Assembly (NCBI RefSeq): GCF_030209175.1
Contig: NZ_JARVSM010000001.1
Location: 2,356,001-2,420,000, forward strand
DNA: 64,000 nucleotides
Source: Pseudomonas sp. efr-133-TYG-5
Lineage (GTDB): Bacteria > Pseudomonadota > Gammaproteobacteria > Pseudomonadales > Pseudomonadaceae
Direction: 5' to 3'
The position numbers and the translations under genes were made by a program. Under the pieces are notes generated by a model. It made no database searches and was not told the origin of the DNA. It saw only the letters and a program-made list of their open reading frames with translations. Shown piece by piece: positions 50,887 through 59,851 of the stretch. Within the stretch, counting starts at the first letter, position 1, and every line of letters starts with the position of its first letter.

Positions 50887-50954
50887 TGCTCAATGACCTG
50901 TGTAGAACCGCAACGGATGCGAATGACTCGCAGTTTCAGTCACTACACGGATGG

Positions 50955-50970
50955 CGTTCGGGTTTACCTC
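50955..50970 (-). promoter_or_regulatory. Candidate ECF sigma promoter element of the receptor gene
   Basis: On the minus strand, GAGGTAAACCCG lies about 80 nt before the receptor ATG and is followed after ~15 nt by CCGTGT, roughly the spacing of iron-starvation sigma promoters. Tentative. Confidence 0.3.
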
Positions 50971-51018
50971 ACCCTTGAGCGGAAAATATTTGAAACGTCG
51001 TGTTGTCGGGGCTGACGC

Positions 51019-51097
51019 CTTCGCGAGCAGGCTCGCTCCCACAGGGTGTTTTTGTCGATCCACAGACCCACTGTGGGAGCGAGCCTGCTCGCGAAAA
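51019..51097. repeat. REPIN between fecR-like and receptor genes
   Basis: CTTCGCGAGCAGGCTCGCTCCCACAGG and the inverse CTGTGGGAGCGAGCCTGCTCGCGAA separate the receptor from its regulators. Confidence 0.9.
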
Positions 51098-51108
51098 GGC
51101 CATCAGCC

Positions 51109-52098
51109 TCAGCGCAAAATAATCAACTGCCCCAGCACCTGATGCTGCTCGAACCCTAACACCCCCTGCAGAGAATTCAGCACAGCCTGCGGGTCCTTGC
51201 TCGGAAAACTGCCGCTGACCCTGCGCGCCGCCAATTCATCGTTGAGCAGCACGATGCGCCCCGGGTAATAGCGCCGCAGATCCTCCACGACATCCGCCAG
51301 CGTCGACTTGTAGTAAGTCAGCCAGCCCTGGCGCCAGGCCAGTTGCGCCTCGCTGTCGACGGCGTGCAGTTGTTCCGCCAATCCGTCAGCGTAAGCCACC
51401 TGCTGCCCCGCGGTGAGAATCTGCTGTGGGCCTTGGCGATCGGCCTTCACCCCGACGCGTCCGGACAGCACCGTGACCTGCGCCCCGCGCGGCTGCAGGC
51501 GCACTTCGAATTGCGTGCCGAGCACCCGCGCTTGACCTTGTCCCGCCGCCACGACAAACGGATCACCGGTGTGCGTCACGCTGAAAAAACCGGCACCGCG
51601 ACGCAGCTGCACATGCCGCTCGCCGTGGCTGAAATCCACGGCAATGGCGCTGTCGGCATCCAGCGTGACTTGCGACTGATCGGCCAGCGTCACGGTGCGG
51701 ATCTCACCCGGCGCCGAAACGTAATCGGCGCCCAGATCATCGATCCAGCGCTGCGGTTGCCAGCCCATGCCGAGGCTGACCATCAGCAGCAGACACGCCG
51801 CCATTGCCAGCGCCCCGGCCCCGCGCAACAACGCCGGGCGACGCGGGCGATCCATTGCTTCGAGATAACCCTGCAAGGCGCAGGCGTCTTCATCGGCCAG
51901 CGTCTGCGCCGGGCTCTCGCTCAACTCCCAGACGACTTGTGCCTGCGCGTAGGCCTCGGCGTGGGCGGGATCGGCGCGCAGCCATTGGCTGAAGGTCAGT
52001 TGATCGCCGGTGCTGGGACGGTCGTGCAGCAGGCTCAGCCAGGCCAGTGCGGCCTGCTCCTGGGCGGGTGTCGGGATGACGCGGTCGGGTTGAGTCAC
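51109..52098 (-). CDS. FecR-family anti-sigma/sigma regulator
   Basis: 329 residues: N-terminal cytoplasmic sigma-binding domain (DUF4880-like, ALAWLSLLHDRPSTGDQLTFSQWL), one membrane helix (~95-112, ALAMAACLLLMVSLGMG), the periplasmic FecR domain and a C-terminal DUF4974-like domain that reaches the receptor. The ATG overlaps the sigma-factor stop by 4 bp, so the two are coupled. Confidence 0.9.
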   Translation of the reverse strand: MTQPDRVIPTPAQEQAALAWLSLLHDRPSTGDQLTFSQWLRADPAHAEAYAQAQVVWELSESPAQTLADEDACALQGYLEAMDRPRRPALLRGAGALAMAACLLLMVSLGMGWQPQRWIDDLGADYVSAPGEIRTVTLADQSQVTLDADSAIAVDFSHGERHVQLRRGAGFFSVTHTGDPFVVAAGQGQARVLGTQFEVRLQPRGAQVTVLSGRVGVKADRQGPQQILTAGQQVAYADGLAEQLHAVDSEAQLAWRQGWLTYYKSTLADVVEDLRRYYPGRIVLLNDELAARRVSGSFPSKDPQAVLNSLQGVLGFEQHQVLGQLIILR

Positions 52099-52661
52099 GG
52101 TGCTTTCCCTGACAGGCGTGGCGCGGGTTCGCGCAGACTGGCCTTGCAGGCCTCGAGGGCGCGCATCATATGTTTTTCCACGGCGCTTTGGGACAGGCCC
52201 ATGGCCTTGGCGATCTCGGCGTACTTGCGCCCGTGGATGCGATTGAGCAGAAAGATCTGCCGGGTGCGCTCGGGCAACGCGCGCAGCGCCGCTTCGACAT
52301 GGCGCAAATCATTGCCCGCTTCGAGTGCCGCCTGCGGTTCGCAGCCGCTGCTGTCGGGCTCCTCGGTCTGCCAGCCCTCGTTGACCCGCACCCGCGTGCC
52401 TTCGCTGCGCAAATGGTCGATGGCAATGTTGCCGGCGCAACGCAACAGATAGGTGCTCAGTTCCTCGACCTGCACCAGTGGCCGACGCCAGAAGCGCAGA
52501 AACAGATCCTGCACCAGATCCGCCGCCGTCGCCCGGCAGCCGACGCGGCGGCTGACCAGCGCCTCCATCTGCGAACGTTGCGCGAGAAACACCTGGAGAA
52601 AATGCGCCCGCGCACCGTGGGGTTCGTCGTCGCGCGATTCCGGCGGATGGCTGATCAACAT
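52095..52661 (-). CDS. ECF sigma factor (FecI-like, iron starvation)
   Basis: 188 residues. Region 2 (VGCRATAADLVQDLFLRFWR, then AGNIAIDHLRSE) and region 4 (LNRIHGRKYAEIAKAMGLSQSAVEKHM) of group-IV sigma factors. It should drive the receptor gene when the ligand binds. One base separates it from the upstream DUF3325 gene. Confidence 0.92.
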   Translation of the reverse strand: MLISHPPESRDDEPHGARAHFLQVFLAQRSQMEALVSRRVGCRATAADLVQDLFLRFWRRPLVQVEELSTYLLRCAGNIAIDHLRSEGTRVRVNEGWQTEEPDSSGCEPQAALEAGNDLRHVEAALRALPERTRQIFLLNRIHGRKYAEIAKAMGLSQSAVEKHMMRALEACKASLREPAPRLSGKAP

Positions 52662-52662
52662 G

Positions 52663-52989
52663 TCAGTTCACGGCCCACGCAGCGAGCGGACTGGCCAGCA
52701 GGCTCAGTCCGGCGCAGGCCAGCGCCAGGCGCGGGCGGTACGGCAGCAGCATCACCAGCGCCAGGGCGCTGAGCATCAACACGGCAAACCAGTCGACCAG
52801 ACCGAAGCTCCAGCCATTGGCGGCCACAGCGGCCCACAGGGACAGGCCGAGCAGCAGCCAGCCAGCGCCGCCCAGGCTGCGCTGGCGCGACAGCGACGGC
52901 TTGTGCCCGAGCAGTTCCTCGTGGTGCCGCGGCCGCGACAGACACAGTGCGGTGAAGCCGGCGTAACACAGCAGCAGCGCGAGCAGCAT
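52663..52989 (-). CDS. DUF3325 small membrane protein
   Basis: 108 residues with three to four hydrophobic helices (LLALLLCYAGFTALCL, GGAGWLLLGLSLWAAVAA and LSALALVMLLPYRP). The ATG at 52989 shares one base with the stop of the PepSY gene upstream. DUF3325 genes are usually found beside PepSY-domain iron-regulated proteins, which matches this setting. Confidence 0.82.
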   Translation of the reverse strand: MLLALLLCYAGFTALCLSRPRHHEELLGHKPSLSRQRSLGGAGWLLLGLSLWAAVAANGWSFGLVDWFAVLMLSALALVMLLPYRPRLALACAGLSLLASPLAAWAVN

Positions 52990-54578
52990 CAGTGGCTCCC
53001 CTGCTCGAGCGTGACCGGTCGCGGCGTTTCGCGGCGGGCGTGTCTGACCCTGACGGTGTTGCCCGCACGCTGCATTTTCCACGCGGTCCAGGCGAGGAAC
53101 ACGCCACTGGCCAGGCACGTCAGGTCAAAACCGGCCAGCGCCCAGTCACCTTCGATCAGCGTCACGCCGAGGTGATACGGCGTGGTCAGTGCATTGAGCA
53201 GCGGCAGTGCGGCAAACAGAGCAGCGGCCAGTGTCAGTTGCTCGACCCAGGCCTGACGCCCCGGACGCAGTAGCGCATGGAGGACACTCAGGCCCCAGGT
53301 GATGAAGAAGGCGTTGACCTCCCAGTCGGCACGCCCGCTGAGGTCCAGCGGCAGCAGGCGATTGGCCCAGAAGAACGCCGCCACCGCCGCCACCAGCCCG
53401 GCCATGCTGGCAATGTTCAGCACCTCGACCAGACGCAGTTCGAACGGCAGCACCGCGCTTTTGGCGTGTTTGAGCTGGCGCTTGCCGAGCCAGATCACCA
53501 GCCCGGTGCCGATCATCGCCGTGCCCGCCAGCCCGCAGATGAAGTACAGCCAGCGCAGCACGGGGCCGGCGAAATGGCCCATGTGCAGGCCGTAGAAACT
53601 GCCGCCGATCGCCATTGCCAATGGTTGTGCAGGCGTGGTGTCGAGCACCTGGCCATTGACGCCGTTGAAGGTCACGGCACTGCCGAAATCGTGCACCACC
53701 CGATCAGCACCGCTGCGGGTCAGCACCACCGAGGCATTGGCATCGCCCGGGTTGTTCACCGTGACCCGCGCGACGCTGCCGCCGCCCCACTGCGCACGGG
53801 CCTGGCCGACCAGCGCTGCCAACGGGGCCAGGGCGGCCGGCTGATGGGCTTTCGCCGGCACCTTCGACGCTGGGAAAACGTCGTCGTAGAAGCTCTGCAC
53901 GTCACTGCCGTAGGAGGCCAGAATGCTCGCCGGCATGACCATCGCCATGAAAATCACCAGGCTGCTGTAGGTGATCATCAAATGAAACGGCAGCACCAGC
54001 ACACCCACCGCGTTGTGGCCGTCGAGCCAGGATCGCTGGCCCTTGCGCGGGCGGAAGGTGAAGAAGTCCTTGAAGATTTTCTTGTGGGTGATGATGCCGC
54101 TGATCAGTGCCACGAACATCACCATGGCGGCCATCGTCGCCAGCCAGCGCCCCCACGGATAGGGCATCTGCAACTGGAAGTGGAAGCGGTAGAAGAACTC
54201 GCCGCCCATGCTCGCGCGGCCCTGCACTTCGGCGCCGGTCTGCGCATCGAGGGTCTTGCTGACGAACTGGCCGCGTTCACCGGGTTGCGCCGGACTCTGC
54301 TGCCAGCGCACGCTCAGACCGGGATCGCGGGCGTCGGGCAGGCCGATCAGCCAGCGCGACGCATCAGGGGCGTGCTGTTGCAGATACTGCTGGGCAAGGG
54401 TCAGGCTGGCCTCGGCATTCAGCGGCCGCGCGGTAATCTCCGGCTGCATCCAGTGACTGGTTTCATCCTTGAAATAGGCCAGCGTGCCGGTCAGGAAAAT
54501 CGCGAACAACAGCCAGCCGAACAACAGGCCCGCCCAGGTATGCAGCCACGCCATGGCCTGCCGAAAACCCTCTTTCAT
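52989..54578 (-). CDS. PepSY-domain iron-regulated membrane protein
   Basis: 529 residues with four or more membrane helices (LHTWAGLLFGWLLFAIFLTGTLAYF at the start; MAAMVMFVALISGIITHKKIF; ICGLAGTAMIGTGLVIWLGKR) and PepSY-type periplasmic segments. This family, seen in siderophore operons, is thought to reduce ferric siderophores in the periplasm or inner membrane. The ATG at 54578 overlaps the DUF3649 stop by 4 bp; the upstream extension is rejected. Confidence 0.88.
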   Translation of the reverse strand: MKEGFRQAMAWLHTWAGLLFGWLLFAIFLTGTLAYFKDETSHWMQPEITARPLNAEASLTLAQQYLQQHAPDASRWLIGLPDARDPGLSVRWQQSPAQPGERGQFVSKTLDAQTGAEVQGRASMGGEFFYRFHFQLQMPYPWGRWLATMAAMVMFVALISGIITHKKIFKDFFTFRPRKGQRSWLDGHNAVGVLVLPFHLMITYSSLVIFMAMVMPASILASYGSDVQSFYDDVFPASKVPAKAHQPAALAPLAALVGQARAQWGGGSVARVTVNNPGDANASVVLTRSGADRVVHDFGSAVTFNGVNGQVLDTTPAQPLAMAIGGSFYGLHMGHFAGPVLRWLYFICGLAGTAMIGTGLVIWLGKRQLKHAKSAVLPFELRLVEVLNIASMAGLVAAVAAFFWANRLLPLDLSGRADWEVNAFFITWGLSVLHALLRPGRQAWVEQLTLAAALFAALPLLNALTTPYHLGVTLIEGDWALAGFDLTCLASGVFLAWTAWKMQRAGNTVRVRHARRETPRPVTLEQGSH

Positions 54579-54880
54579 GCGTAGCCCAGGCCGCGCGCCG
54601 CGCCGGAGACGGTCGCCAGAATCACACTCGGCACCAGCAGGCCGACCCACGCCGACCAGGCCGTTCGGCAGGCGAAACACCAGAGCACCGCCACCAGATA
54701 GACCAGGAACGAAACCGTCATGCCGGTCACCACCGCTTCGGCGCGGCTCAGTGGCAGCCACAGGGTCAGGGTGACGCTGGCCAGCGCGGCGACCAGATAG
54801 CCACCAAAGACCGCTGCCAGCACCCGCGACGTGACGGCCAGACGATAGGACAAGGGCAGTGCAGCAAGTTTGGCTTTCAT
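54575..54880 (-). CDS. DUF3649 small membrane protein
   Basis: 101 residues, opening MKAKLAALPLSYRLAVTSRVLAAVFGGYLVAALAS-like and carrying three membrane helices. First gene of the minus-strand iron operon. It begins 58 bp from the Fur-box-like sequence at 54939. Confidence 0.82.
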   Translation of the reverse strand: MKAKLAALPLSYRLAVTSRVLAAVFGGYLVAALASVTLTLWLPLSRAEAVVTGMTVSFLVYLVAVLWCFACRTAWSAWVGLLVPSVILATVSGAARGLGYA

Positions 54881-54938
54881 GTTTCGACCCTGAAACCGGA
54901 AATGTCCGACTGACATGTCGGCGCTACAGGCGGCCAAT

Positions 54939-54957
54939 ATTAATGATAAATATTCTC
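54939..54957. promoter_or_regulatory. Fur-box-like operator between the two iron systems
   Basis: ATTAATGATAAATATTCTC matches the 19-bp Fur consensus at about 14 of 18 compared positions. It lies between the divergent DUF3649 and fecI-like starts and could repress both operons when iron is sufficient. Confidence 0.6.
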
Positions 54958-55029
54958 ATACGCAAAAGCAGCCGATTGCCGGAACCTGCGACCGCCCCTA
55001 CAATGCGAACAATTCTTGTTCTCTAACGC

Positions 55030-55545
55030 ATGCAGATTGCGCTCGGAGTGATGCCGTTGCCGCCCACCCACCCTGTCGAATCGCTGTACCAGGCCCACCA
55101 CAGCTGGCTCACCGGCTGGCTGCGGCGCAAGCTCGGCTGCCCGCACAGCGCCGCCGACCTGGCTCAGGACACCTTCATCCGTGTGCTGACGGCGCGAGAA
55201 CCGCCGGTGATCGTCGAGCCCCGCGCGTTCCTCACCACCCTGGCCAAACGCGTGCTGTGCAATCACTACCGACGCCAGGATGTGGAACGCGCCTACCAGG
55301 AAACCCTGGCGCAGATGCCGCAAGTGCTCGCCCCTTCCGAAGAAGACAAGGCCATCATCCTGCAGACCCTGATGGAGCTCGATCAATTGCTCGACGGCCT
55401 GCCGCGTCCGGTCAAGCGCGCATTCCTGCTGGCGCAGGTCGACGGCCTGACTTATCCACAGATTGCCGCCGAACTGGGCATCTCCGTGGCCACGGTCAAA
55501 CGTCATCTGAACAAAGCGGCCCTGCGCTGCTACTTCGCGTTGTGA
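55030..55545 (+). CDS. fecI: ECF sigma factor FecI-like
   Basis: 171 residues: region 2 (AADLAQDTFIRVLTARE, then LAKRVLCNHYRRQD) and region 4 (VDGLTYPQIAAELGISVATVKRHLNKA). It should recruit RNA polymerase to the fecA-like promoter. The ATG at 55030 gives the longest likely protein; an ATG at 55051 lies too close to GGAG to decide between them. The stop overlaps the next gene's GTG. Confidence 0.9.
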   Translation: MQIALGVMPLPPTHPVESLYQAHHSWLTGWLRRKLGCPHSAADLAQDTFIRVLTAREPPVIVEPRAFLTTLAKRVLCNHYRRQDVERAYQETLAQMPQVLAPSEEDKAIILQTLMELDQLLDGLPRPVKRAFLLAQVDGLTYPQIAAELGISVATVKRHLNKAALRCYFAL

Positions 55546-56480
55546 CGGCGCCGATGGATTTTTCTGCGCAGGTCGCCGAACAAGCCGTGCACTGGCTGCT
55601 GGAAATGCAGCAAGGCCCGCTGAACCCGCGCCAGCAACACGCCTGGCAACAATGGCTCGACGCCCACAGCGAACACCGGCGGGCCTGGGAGCACATTCAG
55701 CGGGTCAATTCGCGCCTGCGCGGTCTGTCCTCGCCGCTGGCCCATGCCGCGTTGAACGCGCCGCAAGCCGCCAGCCGGCGCCAGGCGCTGAAGCTGTTGC
55801 TGCTGCTCGGTGCCGGGTCGGCCGTGACCTGGGGATTGCGCGCGCATACGCCGATCCCTGCGCTGCTCGCCGACTACCGCAGCCCGCTCGGCCAGCGGCG
55901 CCGGATTGACCTGGGCAGCGGCGGCCAGTTACAGCTCAACAGCGCCAGCGCGGTGGACGTGCAAGACCAAGGAGCGCAGAAACTGATCCGCCTGCTCGAG
56001 GGCGAAATGCTCCTGAGCACCCCGCAAGCGGTCACCGTACAGACTGCACAAGGCGCGCTGCGCACCGAGGGCGCACGCCTGAACGTCCGCCAGTTTGCCG
56101 ATCGCACCCAGGTGGCGCTGTTTGCAGGCCGCGTGGAACTGACGCGTAACGGCCACGCGGGCATGCTGCTGCCGGTGGCCCGGCAATTGAGTTTCACCAG
56201 CACGACGGTCAGCCCACCGCAGCCCCTGGACGCCAACAGCGGCGCCTGGGTCGACGGCATGCTGGTGGCGGCGCACATGCGCCTGGGGGATTTTCTCGAG
56301 GAGCTCGGACGCTATCGACGCGGGCAGCTCGGTTGCGACGCAAAAGTCGCCGACCTGCTGATCTCCGGGACTTATCCCCTGGACGACAGCGAGCGGATCC
56401 TCGACCTGCTGGAAATCAGCCTGCCAGTGAAAGTGAAGCGCTTTACCCGCTATTGGGTGAACGTCGAAGCGCGGGTTTGA
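55542..56480 (+). CDS. fecR: FecR-like anti-sigma/sigma regulator
   Basis: 312 residues from the GTG at 55542, which overlaps the sigma stop as GTGA; an ATG at 55554 would give 308. N-terminal sigma-binding domain (AEQAVHWLLEMQQGPLNPRQQ), one membrane helix (~residues 90-107, LKLLLLLGAGSAVTWGL), then the periplasmic FecR domain. It should hold FecI inactive until the receptor signals. Confidence 0.88.
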   Translation: MTAPMDFSAQVAEQAVHWLLEMQQGPLNPRQQHAWQQWLDAHSEHRRAWEHIQRVNSRLRGLSSPLAHAALNAPQAASRRQALKLLLLLGAGSAVTWGLRAHTPIPALLADYRSPLGQRRRIDLGSGGQLQLNSASAVDVQDQGAQKLIRLLEGEMLLSTPQAVTVQTAQGALRTEGARLNVRQFADRTQVALFAGRVELTRNGHAGMLLPVARQLSFTSTTVSPPQPLDANSGAWVDGMLVAAHMRLGDFLEELGRYRRGQLGCDAKVADLLISGTYPLDDSERILDLLEISLPVKVKRFTRYWVNVEARV

Positions 56481-56641
56481 CAGCACTGCAAAAGGTCGCT
56501 GCGTTGGCCAGGCGTCCAGCCTAAGGGAGACGCCGCCGCCGGCGATCGGTTGCTCCGGAAAAAATAAATGAGCCGTTTTTCAGATCTGGCGTGACAGAGA
56601 AGGAAAGCCCCCTTGATTCAACCCTCTCAGGACCGTCCTCC

Positions 56642-58975
56642 ATGCACCCCAACCGCCTCACGCCCCTGGCCCGCGCCCTGCGCCACCTTGTCCTCGGCGC
56701 CAGCCTGAGCTTCAGTGCGCTACCCCTGGCGCACGCCGCAGACAGCAAGACCTACCACATCGCCCCGTCGTCGCTGGAGAACGCCCTCAACCAGTTCGGC
56801 CGTGAAGCCGGCGTGCTGATTTCCTTCGGTTCGCACGTCACCAGCGGCGTGCAGAGCCGCGGCCTGGAAGGCAATTACAGCGCCGCGCAAGGCCTCGACG
56901 CCCTGCTCGAAGGCACCGGCCTGCAAGCCCGCGCCGAGGGCAACAACGCCTTCAGCCTGCAACCGGCGAGCGACACGGCGCTGGAGCTGGACACCTCGAA
57001 AGTGGTCGGCGACTGGCTCGGCGATGCGGCGCAGGTCAACGTCTTCGAACACCCCGGTGCGCGCGACGTGATCCGCCGCGAAACATTCGAACGCCAGGGC
57101 GCGACCCAGGCTCGCGACGTACTCAATCGCATTCCCGGGGTCAACGCGCCGGATAACAACGGCACCGGCAGCCACGACATGGCGCTGAACTTCGGCATTC
57201 GCGGCCTCAACCCGCGCCTGGCCGCACGCTCGACGGTGTTGATGGACGGCATTCCGGTGCCGTTCGCGCCGTACGGTCAGCCGCAGCTGTCGTTCGCCCC
57301 GATCAGCATGGGCAACATGGATGCGGTGGACGTGGTGCGCGGTGGCGGCGCGGTGCGTTATGGCCCGCAGAACGTCGGCGGCGTGGTCAACTTCGTGACC
57401 CGGGCGATTCCCGATGAGCCGACGGTCAAGGGTGGTTTCCAGACCGAAACCAGTCCGTCGTCGAGCCACGACGGTTTCAAGACCAGCGCCAACCTGCTCG
57501 CCGGTGGCACCAACGCCAATGGCCTGGGCGGCGCGTTGCTGTATTCCGGCAGCCGTGGCGGCGACTGGCGCGAACACAGCGACAGCGAGATCGACGACCT
57601 GATCCTCAAGGGCAACTATCAACTCGACGAGGCCAACAGCTTCAACGCCATGGCCCAGTATTACGAGGGCAAGGCCGACATGCCCGGCGGCCTGAGCGTG
57701 GCCGACTACGATGCCGATCCGTACCAGTCGACCCGGCCGAAAGACCAGTTCTGGGGGCGGCGGACGATGTTCAACTTCGGCTATCGCTACCAGGAGGATC
57801 GCCGCGAATTCACCGCCAACACCTTCTTCACCAAGACCTTGCGCAGCGGTTATCTCGATCAGGGCACGTTTCTCTCGCTGTCACCGCGCGAGTATTGGGT
57901 GCGCGGCTTCGAAACCCGTTTCGCCCAGGGCTTCGACCTCGGCCCGACGAGCCACGAAGTCGGCGTCGGCTATCGCTACATCAATGAGGCCGGCCACGAA
58001 CTGCGCTACCGCACGCCCATCGCCAGCAACCAATACCCGACCACCGACAGCCGCAACGACCGCGACACGCGGGGCGGCACCGAAGCCAATGCGTTCTTCG
58101 TCGACGACCGCATCGACATCGGCAAATGGACGATCACCCCGGGCGTGCGCTACGAGATGATCGAATCGCAACAGACCAACAACCTGACCAACGTCAAATA
58201 CCAGGGCGACTACAACACCGCACTGCCGGCGTTGAACGTGCTCTACCACCTCACCGACAGCTGGAATCTGTACGCCAACACCGAAGGCTCGTTCGGCAGC
58301 GTGCAATACAGCCAGATGCCCAACCGCGTGACCAGCGGCGAAGTGAAACCGGAGAAGGCCCGCACCTGGGAGCTCGGCACCCGGTATGACAACGGCACGT
58401 TGCGTGCGGAGATCGGTGCGTTCCTGATCAACTTCGACAACCAGTACGAAAGCAACCAGACCAACGACTCGGTGATCGCCCGTGGCGAAACCCGCCATCA
58501 GGGCATCGAGACCAGCGTCAACTACGCACTGGACGACTTGAGCCCGGCGCTGGCCGGTTTCGATGTGTACGCCACTTACGCCTACGTCGACGCCACCATC
58601 CGCGAGGACGGACCGAACAAGGGCAACCGGGTGCCGTTCTCTTCGAAGCACAAAGGTACGCTTGGCGTCGGTTACACAGAGGGGCCGTGGAAGCTCAATC
58701 TGGACAGCAGTTTCCAGAGCGACCAGTTCGCCGACAACGCCAACACCACGCGCGAAAGCGCCGACGGCAGCACCGGCAAGATCCCTGGCTACATGCTGTT
58801 CAGCAGTCGCGCCGGGTATGACTTCGGCCCGCAGCTGGCGGATCTGAATGTCGCGGTGGGCGTGAAGAACATCTTCAACACGCAATACTTCACGCGCTCG
58901 TTCGATGACAACAACAAAGGCAAATACGTGGGTGAACCGCGCACGGTGTATGTGCAGACCTCCGTGGCGTTCTGA
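56642..58975 (+). CDS. fecA: FecA-like TonB-dependent receptor with signalling domain
   Basis: 777 residues. Signal peptide ending AHAAD, STN signalling domain (residues ~35-90, YHIAPSSLENALNQFGREAGVLISF), plug with RIPGVNAPDN and FGIRGLNPRLAARSTVLMDG-like segment, and a barrel ending in VQTSVAF. The end (GKYVGEPRTVY) and the size resemble ferric-citrate receptor FecA. AGGAC precedes the ATG at 56642. Ferric citrate is the inferred ligand. Confidence 0.87.
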   Translation: MHPNRLTPLARALRHLVLGASLSFSALPLAHAADSKTYHIAPSSLENALNQFGREAGVLISFGSHVTSGVQSRGLEGNYSAAQGLDALLEGTGLQARAEGNNAFSLQPASDTALELDTSKVVGDWLGDAAQVNVFEHPGARDVIRRETFERQGATQARDVLNRIPGVNAPDNNGTGSHDMALNFGIRGLNPRLAARSTVLMDGIPVPFAPYGQPQLSFAPISMGNMDAVDVVRGGGAVRYGPQNVGGVVNFVTRAIPDEPTVKGGFQTETSPSSSHDGFKTSANLLAGGTNANGLGGALLYSGSRGGDWREHSDSEIDDLILKGNYQLDEANSFNAMAQYYEGKADMPGGLSVADYDADPYQSTRPKDQFWGRRTMFNFGYRYQEDRREFTANTFFTKTLRSGYLDQGTFLSLSPREYWVRGFETRFAQGFDLGPTSHEVGVGYRYINEAGHELRYRTPIASNQYPTTDSRNDRDTRGGTEANAFFVDDRIDIGKWTITPGVRYEMIESQQTNNLTNVKYQGDYNTALPALNVLYHLTDSWNLYANTEGSFGSVQYSQMPNRVTSGEVKPEKARTWELGTRYDNGTLRAEIGAFLINFDNQYESNQTNDSVIARGETRHQGIETSVNYALDDLSPALAGFDVYATYAYVDATIREDGPNKGNRVPFSSKHKGTLGVGYTEGPWKLNLDSSFQSDQFADNANTTRESADGSTGKIPGYMLFSSRAGYDFGPQLADLNVAVGVKNIFNTQYFTRSFDDNNKGKYVGEPRTVYVQTSVAF

Positions 58976-59109
58976 CGTTTAAAAGCCCTTCACCCTAACC
59001 TTCCAGGGGACTGATGCTGCAGGGTGACGTCGAGCTGTAATGGCTGCTTCGCATCCATAATCGACGGGTTGTTTCAGGTCGATGGATAGCGCACGACGAC
59101 CTCGGTCGG

Positions 59110-59145
59110 CCCCCTCTCCCTCCGGGAGAGGGCTGGGGTGAGGGA
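59110..59145. repeat. CCCTCTCCxxxGGGAGAGGG palindrome
   Basis: CCCTCTCCCTCCGGGAGAGGG followed by CTGGGGTGAGGG, a repeat common between Pseudomonas genes, 135 bp after the fecA-like stop. Confidence 0.75.
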
Positions 59146-59188
59146 ATGGCTCTCAGGCCCTGCACTCTCTCTGCCAGCCACAAACAAA

Positions 59189-59214
59189 AACGGGCCTGCA
59201 TTTGCAGGCCCGTT
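59189..59214 (-). terminator. Terminator of the hibernation-factor gene
   Basis: AACGGGCCTGCA and TGCAGGCCCGTT form a perfect 12-bp stem with a 2-nt loop, and on the minus strand it is followed by TTTTGTTTG. It should end the gene on that strand. Confidence 0.88.
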
Positions 59215-59243
59215 CTCAGTGGGTGAATTAAATGATCAGCGCA

Positions 59244-59651
59244 TCAACTGTTGATGGCTGCCTGTTCATTCTCGAGAAATTCTTCCTCCAGCAGCCGGTC
59301 GTTGGCTTTCCTCTCGAATGGCACGATCGCGGCGCGTGGCTTGCCGCGCAATTTGCCAAACAGATGTTCCAGCGCATGTTCGAGTTTTTCGGCCGCACCA
59401 TCGATCGCCTGTTCCAGCGAATCGGCTTTATGGGTCACGGAAATCGGTTGATGGCCTTTTGGCCGCGCCTCCAACTGGCAGCGCAAGTCATGGGGACCAG
59501 GCTTGTCACCGTTCTCGTCGCTCAGGTGGACTTCGACACGGGTCAGGTCTTCCTCATAACGGTCGAGCGTGCTCTCAATGGTTGTACGTACCCACTCCTC
59601 CAGTCGTTTACTGCTTTGAATATGGTTGTCGCTGTTGACTTGGATTTGCAT
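59244..59651 (-). CDS. HPF/RaiA-family ribosome hibernation protein
   Basis: 135-residue member of the sigma-54 modulation/S30EA family. Proteins of this kind bind the 30S decoding site in stationary phase or stress and block translation. The beta-alpha fold is indicated by MQIQVNSDNHIQ, RVEVHLSDENGDK, RCQLEARPKGHQPISVTHKAD and the helix LEQAIDGAAEKLEHAL. The C-terminal ~35 residues are charged. Longer than E. coli HPF, closer to RaiA. Single-gene unit. Confidence 0.85.
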   Translation of the reverse strand: MQIQVNSDNHIQSSKRLEEWVRTTIESTLDRYEEDLTRVEVHLSDENGDKPGPHDLRCQLEARPKGHQPISVTHKADSLEQAIDGAAEKLEHALEHLFGKLRGKPRAAIVPFERKANDRLLEEEFLENEQAAINS

Positions 59652-59851
59652 AGTTCATCCCTTATTTCAGCTAGCTCGCAAGAGGCCTTGAACAGGATTT
59701 CGTGACCTCTTGATTACAACAATCGGCCCGACCGCCGAACATTTCAACCCCTGAAAAAAGATAAATATTCATTCGCAAAAAAAGCCGGACAACCGGGTAA
59801 AGCACTGGTAAGGTCGGGAGTTGGGTCGCCCCGCCATTCGGCAAAATTTGC

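Noticed and set aside
54915-55541. Upstream extension of the fecR-like frame across the whole fecI gene
   Set aside because: It is an alternative-frame reading of fecI; FecR homology begins only after 55554.
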